Source of the DNA: an uncultured Bacilli bacterium
GTDB lineage: Bacteria; Bacillota_I; Bacilli_A; RF39; UBA660
Reading direction: 5' to 3'
Length of the DNA: 19,416 bases
NCBI GenBank assembly: GCA_934096315.1
Contig: CAKOLT010000022.1
Span: 1-19,416, forward strand
The translations under genes and the position numbers were made by a program. This document shows positions 1 to 6,247 of this stretch, piece after piece; positions within the stretch are counted from its first letter, which is position 1; each line of letters starts with the position of its first letter. The notes beneath the pieces were generated by a model that saw only the letters and a list, made by a program, of their open reading frames with translations, did not search any database and was not told the origin of the DNA.

Positions 1-114
1 ACTATTCCATAAAAAATAACCAAAAGCTACACTTATCCCTGTTAATACTGTAGCAATAAGTACAGATACTACTGCTAGCTTTGGAGTTATCCTCTCTTTT
101 TCTTCATACATCAT
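1..114 (-). CDS. Partial membrane-anchored protein, N-terminus only
   Basis: The first 38 codons of a gene that runs off the left edge. It starts with two consecutive ATGs at 114 and 111, preceded by an AAGGAG Shine-Dalgarno about 8 nt upstream. A charged N-terminus (MMYEEKERITPK) is followed by a hydrophobic segment from about residue 13 that ends in aromatics (GYFLWNS). This is a type II signal anchor. Its layout resembles the N-terminus of the presumed DGR target at 6247-7725, where a charged start and one membrane helix end in FIWSS. It lies directly downstream of the DGR reverse transcriptase but has its own promoter. It could be another target or an unrelated surface protein; the function cannot be judged from 38 residues. 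Confidence 0.7.
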   Translation of the reverse strand, partial: MMYEEKERITPKLAVVSVLIATVLTGISVAFGYFLWNS

Positions 115-179
115 ATGACCATCTCCTTCTTAATAGCCTCAAATGTTAAGACTACCTACACTACTTTCATACACTAATA

Positions 180-208
180 ATCATATCATATTTAAATAAT
201 TAGTGCAA
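180..208 (-). promoter_or_regulatory. Sigma-A promoter for the left-edge membrane protein
   Basis: Minus-strand -35 TTGCAC (203-208), a 17-nt spacer, and -10 TATGAT (180-185). A TG one base upstream of the -10 gives an extended -10. It lies between the RT stop codon and the ATG at 114, so the left gene can be transcribed independently of the RT operon. Confidence 0.5.
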
Positions 209-242
209 GATATTTTTACCATTTTTTTCATTTTTTTTTACC

Positions 243-1316
243 TTAACTAGAACCTATATTTTTATCAATAGCTTGTACTATTTTATAATTATTCATACCC
301 CTATAATTCGAATACGCTGAATATATTCCTGCAAAACTTATAACCCCACTTCTATATAATTTATTTACCTTCTTAATCCTTTTATTTGCTATATAATAAG
401 TATTTGATCTATACTTCTTTATAGTTTTATTATTAACAACTCTATATCTCTTCCCTAAAAAAACAAAATATTCATCACTTCGGTAAATTTTCGTTTTATT
501 ATTAACTTCTAACCTATATTCACTCTTAAATTTATCTATAAGAACATCCTTAATTCTTTTAAGCTCTTCTTTATCATGATGAAAAAGAACTAAATCATCC
601 ATATATCTTATATATCTCTTAATATGAAGATTATGCACTATAAAATGATCCATCTCATTTAAATAATAAATAGACAAAAACTGACTAACCATTGCCCCAA
701 GGCTTAATCCTTTATCATTTAAATAATAAGGAATATTACTTAAATCCTTACTCCCCTTGTAGGAGGCTTTTATATTATCTATTTCCATATTTATATAAGA
801 AGAATTAGTACTAGATATAATCTTATTAATTATATTATACTCTTCCCTAGATAGCCTATCCTTAAGCTTATTAAGAAGGATATTATGATCTATATTATAA
901 AAATACTTTTTTATATCAAGCTTTAAAATATAAAATATATCATTACTCCTCTTCATATCATTTAAATAATATTTAATAAGACGATTAGCATAACCTACTC
1001 CCATATTCTTTCTAGTAGCCACATTTCTTATATCAAGATATTTAGATAATTTTGGCAAAAGAACATATCTAGCCATATAATGATTAACAATTTTATCCCT
1101 AATATTTAAAGACATAACAATCCTACACTTTGGTTCAAACACTATAAAAACATTATATTTACTCGGAGTATAAGTCCCCTCTCTAAGTTCTTTAACTATT
1201 CTGTTTATATTTTGAATCTTATTCTTTTCAAAGAGAAATACCTTCCTTTTATTTTTAGAAGTAACCCTAATTTCCTTTTCATAGATACTCAGTATATCAT
1301 CAAATTTAACTTCCAT
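243..1316 (-). CDS. Diversity-generating retroelement reverse transcriptase
   Basis: A 357-residue RNA-directed DNA polymerase of the DGR class. In DGRs this enzyme copies a template-repeat RNA with frequent errors at adenines, and the cDNA replaces a variable repeat in a target gene. In order, the protein shows an N-terminal segment ending in the NIRDKIVNHYMARY block seen in DGR RTs, then LKLDIKKYFYNIDH (palm motif with the first Asp), then LSLGAMVSQFLSIYYLNEMDH, then RYMDDLVLF (catalytic YxDD) and a FLGKRY motif. GxxxSQ in place of the GxxxSP of group II intron and retroviral RTs is the DGR signature. There is no maturase, X or endonuclease domain. The ATG overlaps the end of the Avd gene by 11 nt, implying translational coupling. 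A retron or Abi-type RT is less likely because of the SQ motif and the Avd neighbour. Confidence 0.93.
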   Translation of the reverse strand: MEVKFDDILSIYEKEIRVTSKNKRKVFLFEKNKIQNINRIVKELREGTYTPSKYNVFIVFEPKCRIVMSLNIRDKIVNHYMARYVLLPKLSKYLDIRNVATRKNMGVGYANRLIKYYLNDMKRSNDIFYILKLDIKKYFYNIDHNILLNKLKDRLSREEYNIINKIISSTNSSYINMEIDNIKASYKGSKDLSNIPYYLNDKGLSLGAMVSQFLSIYYLNEMDHFIVHNLHIKRYIRYMDDLVLFHHDKEELKRIKDVLIDKFKSEYRLEVNNKTKIYRSDEYFVFLGKRYRVVNNKTIKKYRSNTYYIANKRIKKVNKLYRSGVISFAGIYSAYSNYRGMNNYKIVQAIDKNIGSS

Positions 1317-1650
1317 TCAAAACCCATCCATAAACCATTTTGGAAATCTCTTCCAGACTAGAAGAAAGATTATAAAGCACTTTTTCTCCAAAATATTTAT
1401 TTTTATAAAAAATCTCCAAATAATAATCTATCATACTAATTTTAGTTAAAATAACCATTTTATCTCTACTATCCTTGGAGAAATTAGCCATATATACATA
1501 TTCTAACAAAATAACAGAATCCATTATAAGCCTATCCTTAAGTACCTTTTCTTTATTAGGCAAATTCAAACATACCCCTCTTAAATTATCATTAAACTTT
1601 TTTACCTTAATAGCTAGTATAAAACCCTCTTTTCTCTTATTATAAATCAC
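1306..1650 (-). CDS. avd: Avd-like DGR accessory protein (four-helix bundle)
   Basis: A 114-residue helical protein. Avd is a small, positively charged four-helix-bundle protein that forms a pentamer, binds the DGR RT and is required for mutagenic homing. The C-terminal two thirds fit the bacterial Avd family: a segment reading YMANFSKDSRDKMVILTKIS, then an Ile/Leu-rich helix, and an end of the SSLEEISKMVYGWVLN type (family form: LLxEIGRMLGGWIK). The start is GTG at 1650, preceded by GGAGGGG 7 nt upstream. It overlaps the upstream MSL gene by 11 nt and the downstream RT gene by 11 nt, so the three form one coupled operon. The assignment rests on the sequence pattern plus position. A generic S23-type four-helix protein is the main alternative and is far less likely next to a DGR RT. 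Confidence 0.8.
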   Translation of the reverse strand: MIYNKRKEGFILAIKVKKFNDNLRGVCLNLPNKEKVLKDRLIMDSVILLEYVYMANFSKDSRDKMVILTKISMIDYYLEIFYKNKYFGEKVLYNLSSSLEEISKMVYGWVLNGS

Positions 1651-2017
1651 TAGTAAACCCCTCCATAAAACTAATTACCTTAAGTAATTCCTGATAAGAA
1701 AGTTTACCTAATCTTTCGTTAATCTCTTCTATTTTAATTAAATTTTCATTATTTAAATTAGCCTTAGCAAGTATTTTCTTATACTTATTCTTATTTTTAA
1801 ATTTCTTCTCATTTACCTCTTCTTCACCCTTAATAGTATAATTAATACACTCTTCTTCAAGAACCCCAATTACCTTATTAAATGCACTAAGAGGAAAACC
1901 TGCCCTCCCATTTATAACTCTATAATTACAAAGATACTTAATAATTAAAGCATCCTCATCATATACATGATAAAAATTACCACTTTTTCTAAGTAACAAA
2001 TAATTCTTTACTGCCAT
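1640..2017 (-). CDS. MutS-N-like (MSL) DGR accessory protein
   Basis: A 125-residue protein. Residues about 3-60 (YLLLRKSGNFYHVYDEDALI, then an RAGFP segment and an IGVLEEECINYTI segment) look like the mismatch-recognition domain I of MutS. In MutS the F-x-E motif contacts the mispair; here the matching position reads GNFYHVYDEDA, so the Phe is kept and the Glu is replaced. The rest of MutS (connector, clamp, ATPase) is absent. The C-terminal half is Lys/Glu-rich and helical. MutS-like small proteins (MSL) are a reported accessory type in DGR surveys, and this gene opens the Avd-RT operon. It is preceded by an AAGGA ribosome site. Its biochemical role is unknown; it may bind mismatched or structured nucleic acid during retrohoming. 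Confidence 0.65.
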   Translation of the reverse strand: MAVKNYLLLRKSGNFYHVYDEDALIIKYLCNYRVINGRAGFPLSAFNKVIGVLEEECINYTIKGEEEVNEKKFKNKNKYKKILAKANLNNENLIKIEEINERLGKLSYQELLKVISFMEGFTSDL

Positions 2018-2053
2018 TACTACACATCCTTCTATTCTTTTTAGACTATTATA

Positions 2054-2082
2054 ATATTAAATATCTATATATATCTTGTAAA
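2054..2082 (-). promoter_or_regulatory. Putative promoter of the MSL-avd-RT operon
   Basis: Minus-strand TTTACA (2077-2082), a 17-nt spacer, and TAATAT (2054-2059). A TATAAT lies slightly further down but at 23-nt spacing. It is the best promoter-like sequence between the upstream terminator and the MSL start. The local sequence is nearly all A/T, so false matches are easy. Confidence 0.35.
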
Positions 2083-2136
2083 TAAGTTAAATGTATAATA
2101 TTTTCTATTATTTGTTTAAAAGTTATCTAATAAGTA

Positions 2137-2173
2137 ACAAACAAAAATACCAACATTATATTAAATGTTAGTA
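2137..2173 (-). terminator. Intrinsic terminator between the mutL-miaA unit and the DGR operon
   Basis: Inverted repeat 2148-2156 / 2165-2173 (9 bp with one G·U, 8-nt loop), followed on the minus strand by ATTTTTGTTTG. It lies after the DUF1016 remnant and insulates the DGR operon from mutL-miaA readthrough. Confidence 0.65.
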
Positions 2174-2189
2174 TGAGTTATTAACTATA

Positions 2190-2511
2190 TTAAAACCATC
2201 CTATTTTCCAATATGTTGGATTAGAAACTAAATCTTTTATCTCTAATTTTTCTTCAAAAATTAATTTATTTCTGGTTTCTATTGGTAATCATTCGTATTC
2301 TTTGTTTTTAATAATATTTCTTCCAATTGTCTTTTTGAAAGCAGTCTATTTTTAACTTCATTAGCATAATAGAATATTTTATCTATATCTTTTAATGGTA
2401 TAAGTATCAAACATTGGCTCCAAAACAATTGTTGCAACAGTGGTGCGACTTTTTCATTACTAAAAACTAAATATAATTGTTTCATCCTAAATAAAGAACT
2501 TCTTGTATATT
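2190..2511 (-). pseudogene. Decayed DUF1016/YhcG-type nuclease fragment (N-terminal domain only)
   Basis: An open stretch of 68 codons from an ATG at 2485 reads MKQLYLVFSNEKVAPLLQQL, then FWSQ, IPLKDIDKIFYYANEV and LSKRQLEEI. This is the DUF1016 N-terminal domain found in front of PDDEXK nuclease domains (YhcG family). The family pattern continues after a frame change near 2312: IKNKEYE, an in-frame TGA at about 2290, then LPIETRNKLIFEEKLEIKDL and VSNP, ending at a TAA at 2190. The codons upstream of the ATG also fit the family (YTRSSLFR) and run into the 3' end of miaA. The nuclease domain is missing altogether. It is therefore a dead remnant with a frameshift, a nonsense codon and deletion of both ends. 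Confidence 0.75.
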
Positions 2512-3399
2512 TTATATCTTAGATCTAACCATATCTATATAATCACATACTTCACCTACCGTCTTCCCAAAATCATCAAAATTAGTCCTAAACCACTTAA
2601 TATCCATCTTATTATTAAAGAAAGTATACTGCCTTTTAGCATACCTACGAGAGTTCCTCTTTATCTTATCCACTGCACAATCAAGAGTAGTTAACCCCTT
2701 AAAATACTCATATAACTCTTTATACCCAATAGAATTTACTGCCTTAGTATTTACATTACTATCATATAAACCCCTAGCCTCTTCAAGAAGTCCCTCTTCC
2801 ATCATTTTATCTACTCTATCATTTATCTTATTATAAAGAACATCCCTATCTGTAGTAAGTCCAATAAATATAGCATCATATAATAAATTATCACCCATAT
2901 TATTATCATTAATACTACTATTAGTATTATTATAATAATTAATTGCTCTAATTAATCTACGTCTATTATTTTTATCTATAGATATATCTTTATTTAAAGA
3001 TAACAAATACTCATATAAACTACTAGTAGACATATCCTCAAAATTATTTACCTCTTCCTCTTTAGAGAACCTATAATCATATAAACTTGCCTTTATATAT
3101 AATCCCGTCCCCCCCACTAGAACAATATTCTTATTTTGTTTACATAAATTATCTATAATATTTCTTGCATCTTTTTGATAATCATATACCGTATAGTTAT
3201 CATAAACACTTTTATAATCTATTAGATGGTGAGTAATACCCCCCATTTCTTCTTTAGTTATTTTAGCACTTCCTATATTTAATTCTTTATATATTTGCAC
3301 ACTATCACAGTTAATTATCTCTGCCTTATATTTTTTAGCAATCTCTAGAGATAACTTTGTTTTACCAACTGCTGTAGGTCCAGTTATTACAATTATCAT
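2512..3399 (-). CDS. miaA: tRNA dimethylallyltransferase
   Basis: A 295-residue enzyme that transfers the dimethylallyl group from DMAPP to N6 of A37 in tRNAs reading UNN codons. Visible features are the P-loop GPTAVGKT (residues 7-14), the DSVQIY segment that contacts the substrate adenine region, HHLID, and GGTGLYIKASL. The C-terminal part carries the RRYAKRQYTFF and W-F segments typical of the family. Its length is normal. Its ATG directly follows the mutL TAA, with AGGAG about 8 nt upstream, so it is the second gene of a mutL-miaA operon. This gene order is common in Bacillota. The last bases overlap the relic of a DUF1016 gene. Confidence 0.96.
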   Translation of the reverse strand: MIIVITGPTAVGKTKLSLEIAKKYKAEIINCDSVQIYKELNIGSAKITKEEMGGITHHLIDYKSVYDNYTVYDYQKDARNIIDNLCKQNKNIVLVGGTGLYIKASLYDYRFSKEEEVNNFEDMSTSSLYEYLLSLNKDISIDKNNRRRLIRAINYYNNTNSSINDNNMGDNLLYDAIFIGLTTDRDVLYNKINDRVDKMMEEGLLEEARGLYDSNVNTKAVNSIGYKELYEYFKGLTTLDCAVDKIKRNSRRYAKRQYTFFNNKMDIKWFRTNFDDFGKTVGEVCDYIDMVRSKI

Positions 3400-5157
3400 T
3401 TATATACTCCTTTTAAACATTTTCTCTAATTCATATTTAGTAAAATTAATAATAGTAGGTCTTCCATGAGGACAGTTAAAAGGATTATTGCACTCTCTTA
3501 AATCACTAATTAAACTCTCCATATCCTCATATGATATATTAGTATTAGCCTTTATACTCATTTTACAACTAACTAACTTCGCTAGATTATCATTAAACTT
3601 AGCTAAACTAAAGTTCTTTTCTTTAGAAATAATACCCTCAAAAATTTTATTAAGTATATCTACTTCATAACCCTTATTAAACCATGTAGGGTGTGTTATT
3701 ACCCTAAAAGAAGATAACCCAAACTTTTCTACTTTAATATTTAACTTATCAAGTATATCTAAATTCTGCTCTATTATTATACTCTCATTAAGAGGCAGTT
3801 CTATATTAATAGGTATAAGAGGACTTATTGTATTATTATTAGGGTGACTAAGTAAATAAGATACCTTTTCATAGTTTACCCTCTCTTTAGCAGCATGCTG
3901 ATCTATTAAATATAACCCCAGTTCATTTTGACATATTATATAAGTTCCAAAAGCAAGCCCTATTGGATATAATTCTGGTAACTTATTAGATTCTTCTATC
4001 TCTTCTATATATTCTATATCATTATTATTCATATTAATAAACTCTTCTAGACTATTCTTATATTCTATATCTATATTCTCTTCCCCTTCTTTTACAATAT
4101 TCTTTTCTATATCCAAAGTTAAATTTTCATATTCAGGTTTAACTACAGGTTTTATCTCTATCTTAGGTACTAATAACTTAGTCTTTAAATTATCTTTAAT
4201 ACATGTAGTAATTAACATTTGTAAGTCCTCAAAATTACTAAAGTTTATATCCAGTTTAGAAGGATGTATATTAACATCAATTAAAGAAGGATCTGCAGTT
4301 ATATTAAGAACTACTACCGGATATCTAGTATCCTCTTTAAAAGAAGAATATGCATCATTAATAGTCTTTATTAATATACTATTCTTTATAACTCTACCAT
4401 TTACTATAACAGTTACATGATTCTTAGAAGCTCTATTAACTTCAGGAAGAGATATATAACCAGATATAGTATAATCATCATTACTAGCATTAATAGGAAA
4501 CATCTTTTTAGTTACTTCTAGACCATATATAGATTTAATTACTTTTAATAAGTTTGAAGAACCATCTGTATTTAATATCTCTTTATCATCATTTACTAGT
4601 TTAAATTTTATCTCTGGATATGACAAAGCCATCTTATGAATATACTGAGTTATATTAGATAACTCTGTATAAGGACTCTTTAAATACTTAAACCTAGCAG
4701 GCGTATTATAAAACAAACTAGTAACACTAATAGTAGTCCCCTCTCTTGCTTCACAAAAAGATTCTTTTAAAATAGTTCCCCCCTTAATATGAACTAAATA
4801 CCCCTGATCCTCTTGACATGTCTTTAACTCTACTGAAGACACTGAGGCAATTGAGGGTAAAGCTTCCCCCCTAAAACCTAGGGAAGAAATATTAAATAAA
4901 TCATCAGAGGTATATAACTTACTAGTAGCATGTCTTTGAAAACATAATACCGCATCTTCCTTACTCATACCTATCCCATTATCTATTACCTTTATCTCTC
5001 TTAAACCAGATTCCTTTAAATATATAGATATACTACTACTCTTAGCATCCACTGAATTTTCCACTAACTCTTTAACTACTGATAAACACTTCTCAACAAC
5101 TTCTCCAGCAGCTATCTTATTAGATAATAACTCATCCATTACTTTAATCTTATTCAT
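3400..5157 (-). CDS. mutL: DNA mismatch repair protein MutL (endonuclease type)
   Basis: A GHKL-ATPase mismatch repair protein that couples MutS recognition to strand nicking. The N-terminal ATPase shows the ENSVDAKS segment, DNGIGM, GFRGEALPSIASV and LFYNTPARFKYL. The middle is a long acidic linker of Asn, Glu and Ile. The C-terminal dimerisation domain has the full nuclease signature DQHAAKERVNYE, the form DQHA(x)2E(x)4E, plus SCKMSIKAN and NCPHGRPT. It is therefore the self-nicking type found in bacteria without MutH. I place the start at the ATG at 5157 because GGAGGAG lies 6 nt upstream; an in-frame ATG at 5172 overlaps that Shine-Dalgarno and has none of its own. No mutS is in the window. 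It lies between the DGR targets and the DGR machinery. Confidence 0.96.
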   Translation of the reverse strand: MNKIKVMDELLSNKIAAGEVVEKCLSVVKELVENSVDAKSSSISIYLKESGLREIKVIDNGIGMSKEDAVLCFQRHATSKLYTSDDLFNISSLGFRGEALPSIASVSSVELKTCQEDQGYLVHIKGGTILKESFCEAREGTTISVTSLFYNTPARFKYLKSPYTELSNITQYIHKMALSYPEIKFKLVNDDKEILNTDGSSNLLKVIKSIYGLEVTKKMFPINASNDDYTISGYISLPEVNRASKNHVTVIVNGRVIKNSILIKTINDAYSSFKEDTRYPVVVLNITADPSLIDVNIHPSKLDINFSNFEDLQMLITTCIKDNLKTKLLVPKIEIKPVVKPEYENLTLDIEKNIVKEGEENIDIEYKNSLEEFINMNNNDIEYIEEIEESNKLPELYPIGLAFGTYIICQNELGLYLIDQHAAKERVNYEKVSYLLSHPNNNTISPLIPINIELPLNESIIIEQNLDILDKLNIKVEKFGLSSFRVITHPTWFNKGYEVDILNKIFEGIISKEKNFSLAKFNDNLAKLVSCKMSIKANTNISYEDMESLISDLRECNNPFNCPHGRPTIINFTKYELEKMFKRSI

Positions 5158-5182
5158 AAAATACTCCTCCATTTATAAATAT

Positions 5183-5211
5183 ATTATACTTTGAAAGAAG
5201 AAAAAAGTAAA
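5183..5211 (-). promoter_or_regulatory. mutL-miaA promoter, -35 inside the preceding terminator
   Basis: Minus-strand TTTACT (5206-5211), a 17-nt spacer, and a perfect TATAAT (5183-5188), about 25 nt before the mutL start. The -35 lies within the terminator hairpin of the upstream surface-protein operon, so both signals share bases. Confidence 0.6.
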
Positions 5212-5228
5212 CTATTAAAGTTTACTTT
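5195..5228 (-). terminator. Intrinsic terminator of the DGR target operon
   Basis: A perfect 9-bp stem, 5204-5212 / 5220-5228 (AAAGTAAAC / GTTTACTTT), with a 7-nt loop, followed on the minus strand by TTTTTTCTTC. It includes the TAA stop codon of the shorter target gene. Confidence 0.85.
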
Positions 5229-6247
5229 GTCCTCTGGCTTATAGTATATGGGTCATCCATAGTGCCTGATCCTCCAGTGGCTGTGATTGTGGAGTCTAGT
5301 TTTAGGACTGGGCGGACCCCATAGCTAAACGAAAGAAGAGTAGTGTCAAACTTGTCATTCACGCGACGGTAAAAAGGATTCCAAAATAAAGCATTCGAAG
5401 AGGAATATGCACTTCCAAACAAATAAAAATCGCCATTATCTATTAAATCACTATTATATCCACATTCTTTTATGGAACTTTTATCATAGCATATATTACT
5501 ACTTGTTAAACTTACTCCACTATCATAACTACTATCATCATATGTATATAGTCCTCTAGCACCATAGTCTCCAAATAGTCCTTTAGTGATATTATAAAAG
5601 TCTCCTCCTCTTAAAGGATGAGCTGTTGTATCATCGCATACCCCTCCTTGAAGATAATCGGTATTACAATATTTTAATGAAGCCGTCTTTAAACTCTCTA
5701 TTGTAGTTGTGGAGACGCTAGGAGAACCTCCTCGTACACATTCTGGGGATCCTGCTGCTACTATATATACACTATTATCCTTAATATAGGCTACCCTCCA
5801 GCCATAAGTATAATACTTATTAGAACCAAAAGAACAATACCCATATGTATAGTTAGAGGTATCACTATCCTGATTAGCATTATGTCCTTGACAAGAAGTA
5901 CCACTACATCCATTATTACCAGTATACTCTATATAGTCCCCAATAGATACTAATTCGTTAAGTTTAGGAGAAGACTTAAACTCTAAATTACAAGAATCAT
6001 TAATATCATAATTATTACTAGTTAAAGAACTATTAGTTCTATTCCACTCCAGTATAGTACTATTAGAACAAGAATAACTTGTTAAAAAGTAATTGCCCGT
6101 AGGAAGTGTAATACTAAATGTACCATCAACCATAATCGCTAACTTTAAATTATTATACTCTAATACTTTATTTTTTTTATTTCCTATTATTAGAAATGTT
6201 CCTAACAATAGGAAAAACACTATCATCATCACATGTATCTTCTTCAC
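5222..6247 (-). CDS. Presumed DGR target 1: membrane-anchored variable surface protein
   Basis: A 341-residue protein with one N-terminal membrane segment (residues about 5-22) and an otherwise extracellular, Cys-, Gly- and Tyr-rich body. From about residue 100 (VSIGDYIEYTGNNGCSGTSC) to the end it is closely similar to the second half of the upstream gene, so the two are tandem paralogues. The C-terminus ends in YGVRPVLKLDSTI, the GxRPV ending of the C-type-lectin/formylglycine-enzyme-like domains (DUF6273-like) that DGRs diversify. The presumed variable repeat covers residues about 272-311. The start is GTG at 6247 with AAGGAG about 9 nt upstream. That GTG overlaps the upstream TAG by one base (TAGTG), so translation is coupled. 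The ligand is unknown. Confidence 0.85.
   Translation of the reverse strand: MKKIHVMMIVFFLLLGTFLIIGNKKNKVLEYNNLKLAIMVDGTFSITLPTGNYFLTSYSCSNSTILEWNRTNSSLTSNNYDINDSCNLEFKSSPKLNELVSIGDYIEYTGNNGCSGTSCQGHNANQDSDTSNYTYGYCSFGSNKYYTYGWRVAYIKDNSVYIVAAGSPECVRGGSPSVSTTTIESLKTASLKYCNTDYLQGGVCDDTTAHPLRGGDFYNITKGLFGDYGARGLYTYDDSSYDSGVSLTSSNICYDKSSIKECGYNSDLIDNGDFYLFGSAYSSSNALFWNPFYRRVNDKFDTTLLSFSYGVRPVLKLDSTITATGGSGTMDDPYTISQRTK
5281..5316 (-). repeat. 36-nt block after variable repeat 1 (IMH-like), copy 1
   Basis: Identical over 36 nt to 6309-6344. On the coding strand it directly follows the variable segment and begins with TCCGCCCAGTCC. In DGRs the 3' boundary of the variable repeat is set by a conserved, GC-rich initiation-of-mutagenic-homing (IMH) element. 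This block fits that position and base content in an otherwise AT-rich gene. Coding constraint alone would not preserve third positions, whereas the rest of the paralogous region shows many synonymous differences. Confidence 0.6.
5315..5434 (-). other. Presumed DGR variable repeat 1 (VR1)
   Basis: About 120 nt encoding residues 272-311 of the shorter target. Compared with VR2 it keeps framework residues (FGSAY, WNPFY, V-N) and changes at scattered sites. It is 12 nt longer than VR2 in its last third. The flanks on both sides are nearly identical between the two genes. The 5' boundary is approximate because no template repeat is in the window. Confidence 0.65.

Noticed and set aside
243..1316. 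RT as a group II intron maturase or a retron RT
   Set aside because: There is no maturase or endonuclease domain, no intron RNA ends, and no retron msr/msd-like structure beside it. GxxxSQ and the Avd gene favour a DGR.
1640..2017. A truncated mutS pseudogene
   Set aside because: It has a good ribosome site, overlaps the next gene cleanly, and carries its own Lys/Glu-rich C-terminal half. That fits an intact small MSL protein better than debris.
2018..2136. Gap upstream of the MSL gene as the DGR template repeat
   Set aside because: I compared it on both strands with the VR framework (TGGAATCCTTT, TTCGAA, CGCCCAGTCC) and found no match. It is almost pure A/T and reads better as promoter DNA.
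2503..2694. Plus-strand frame opposite miaA, and similar plus-strand frames at 3488, 6093, 10124, 10977, 11451, 15018, 15645, 17267, 17768 and 19180
   Set aside because: All lie opposite well-supported minus-strand genes, lack ribosome sites and encode compositionally biased peptides. They are antisense shadows of AT-rich coding DNA.
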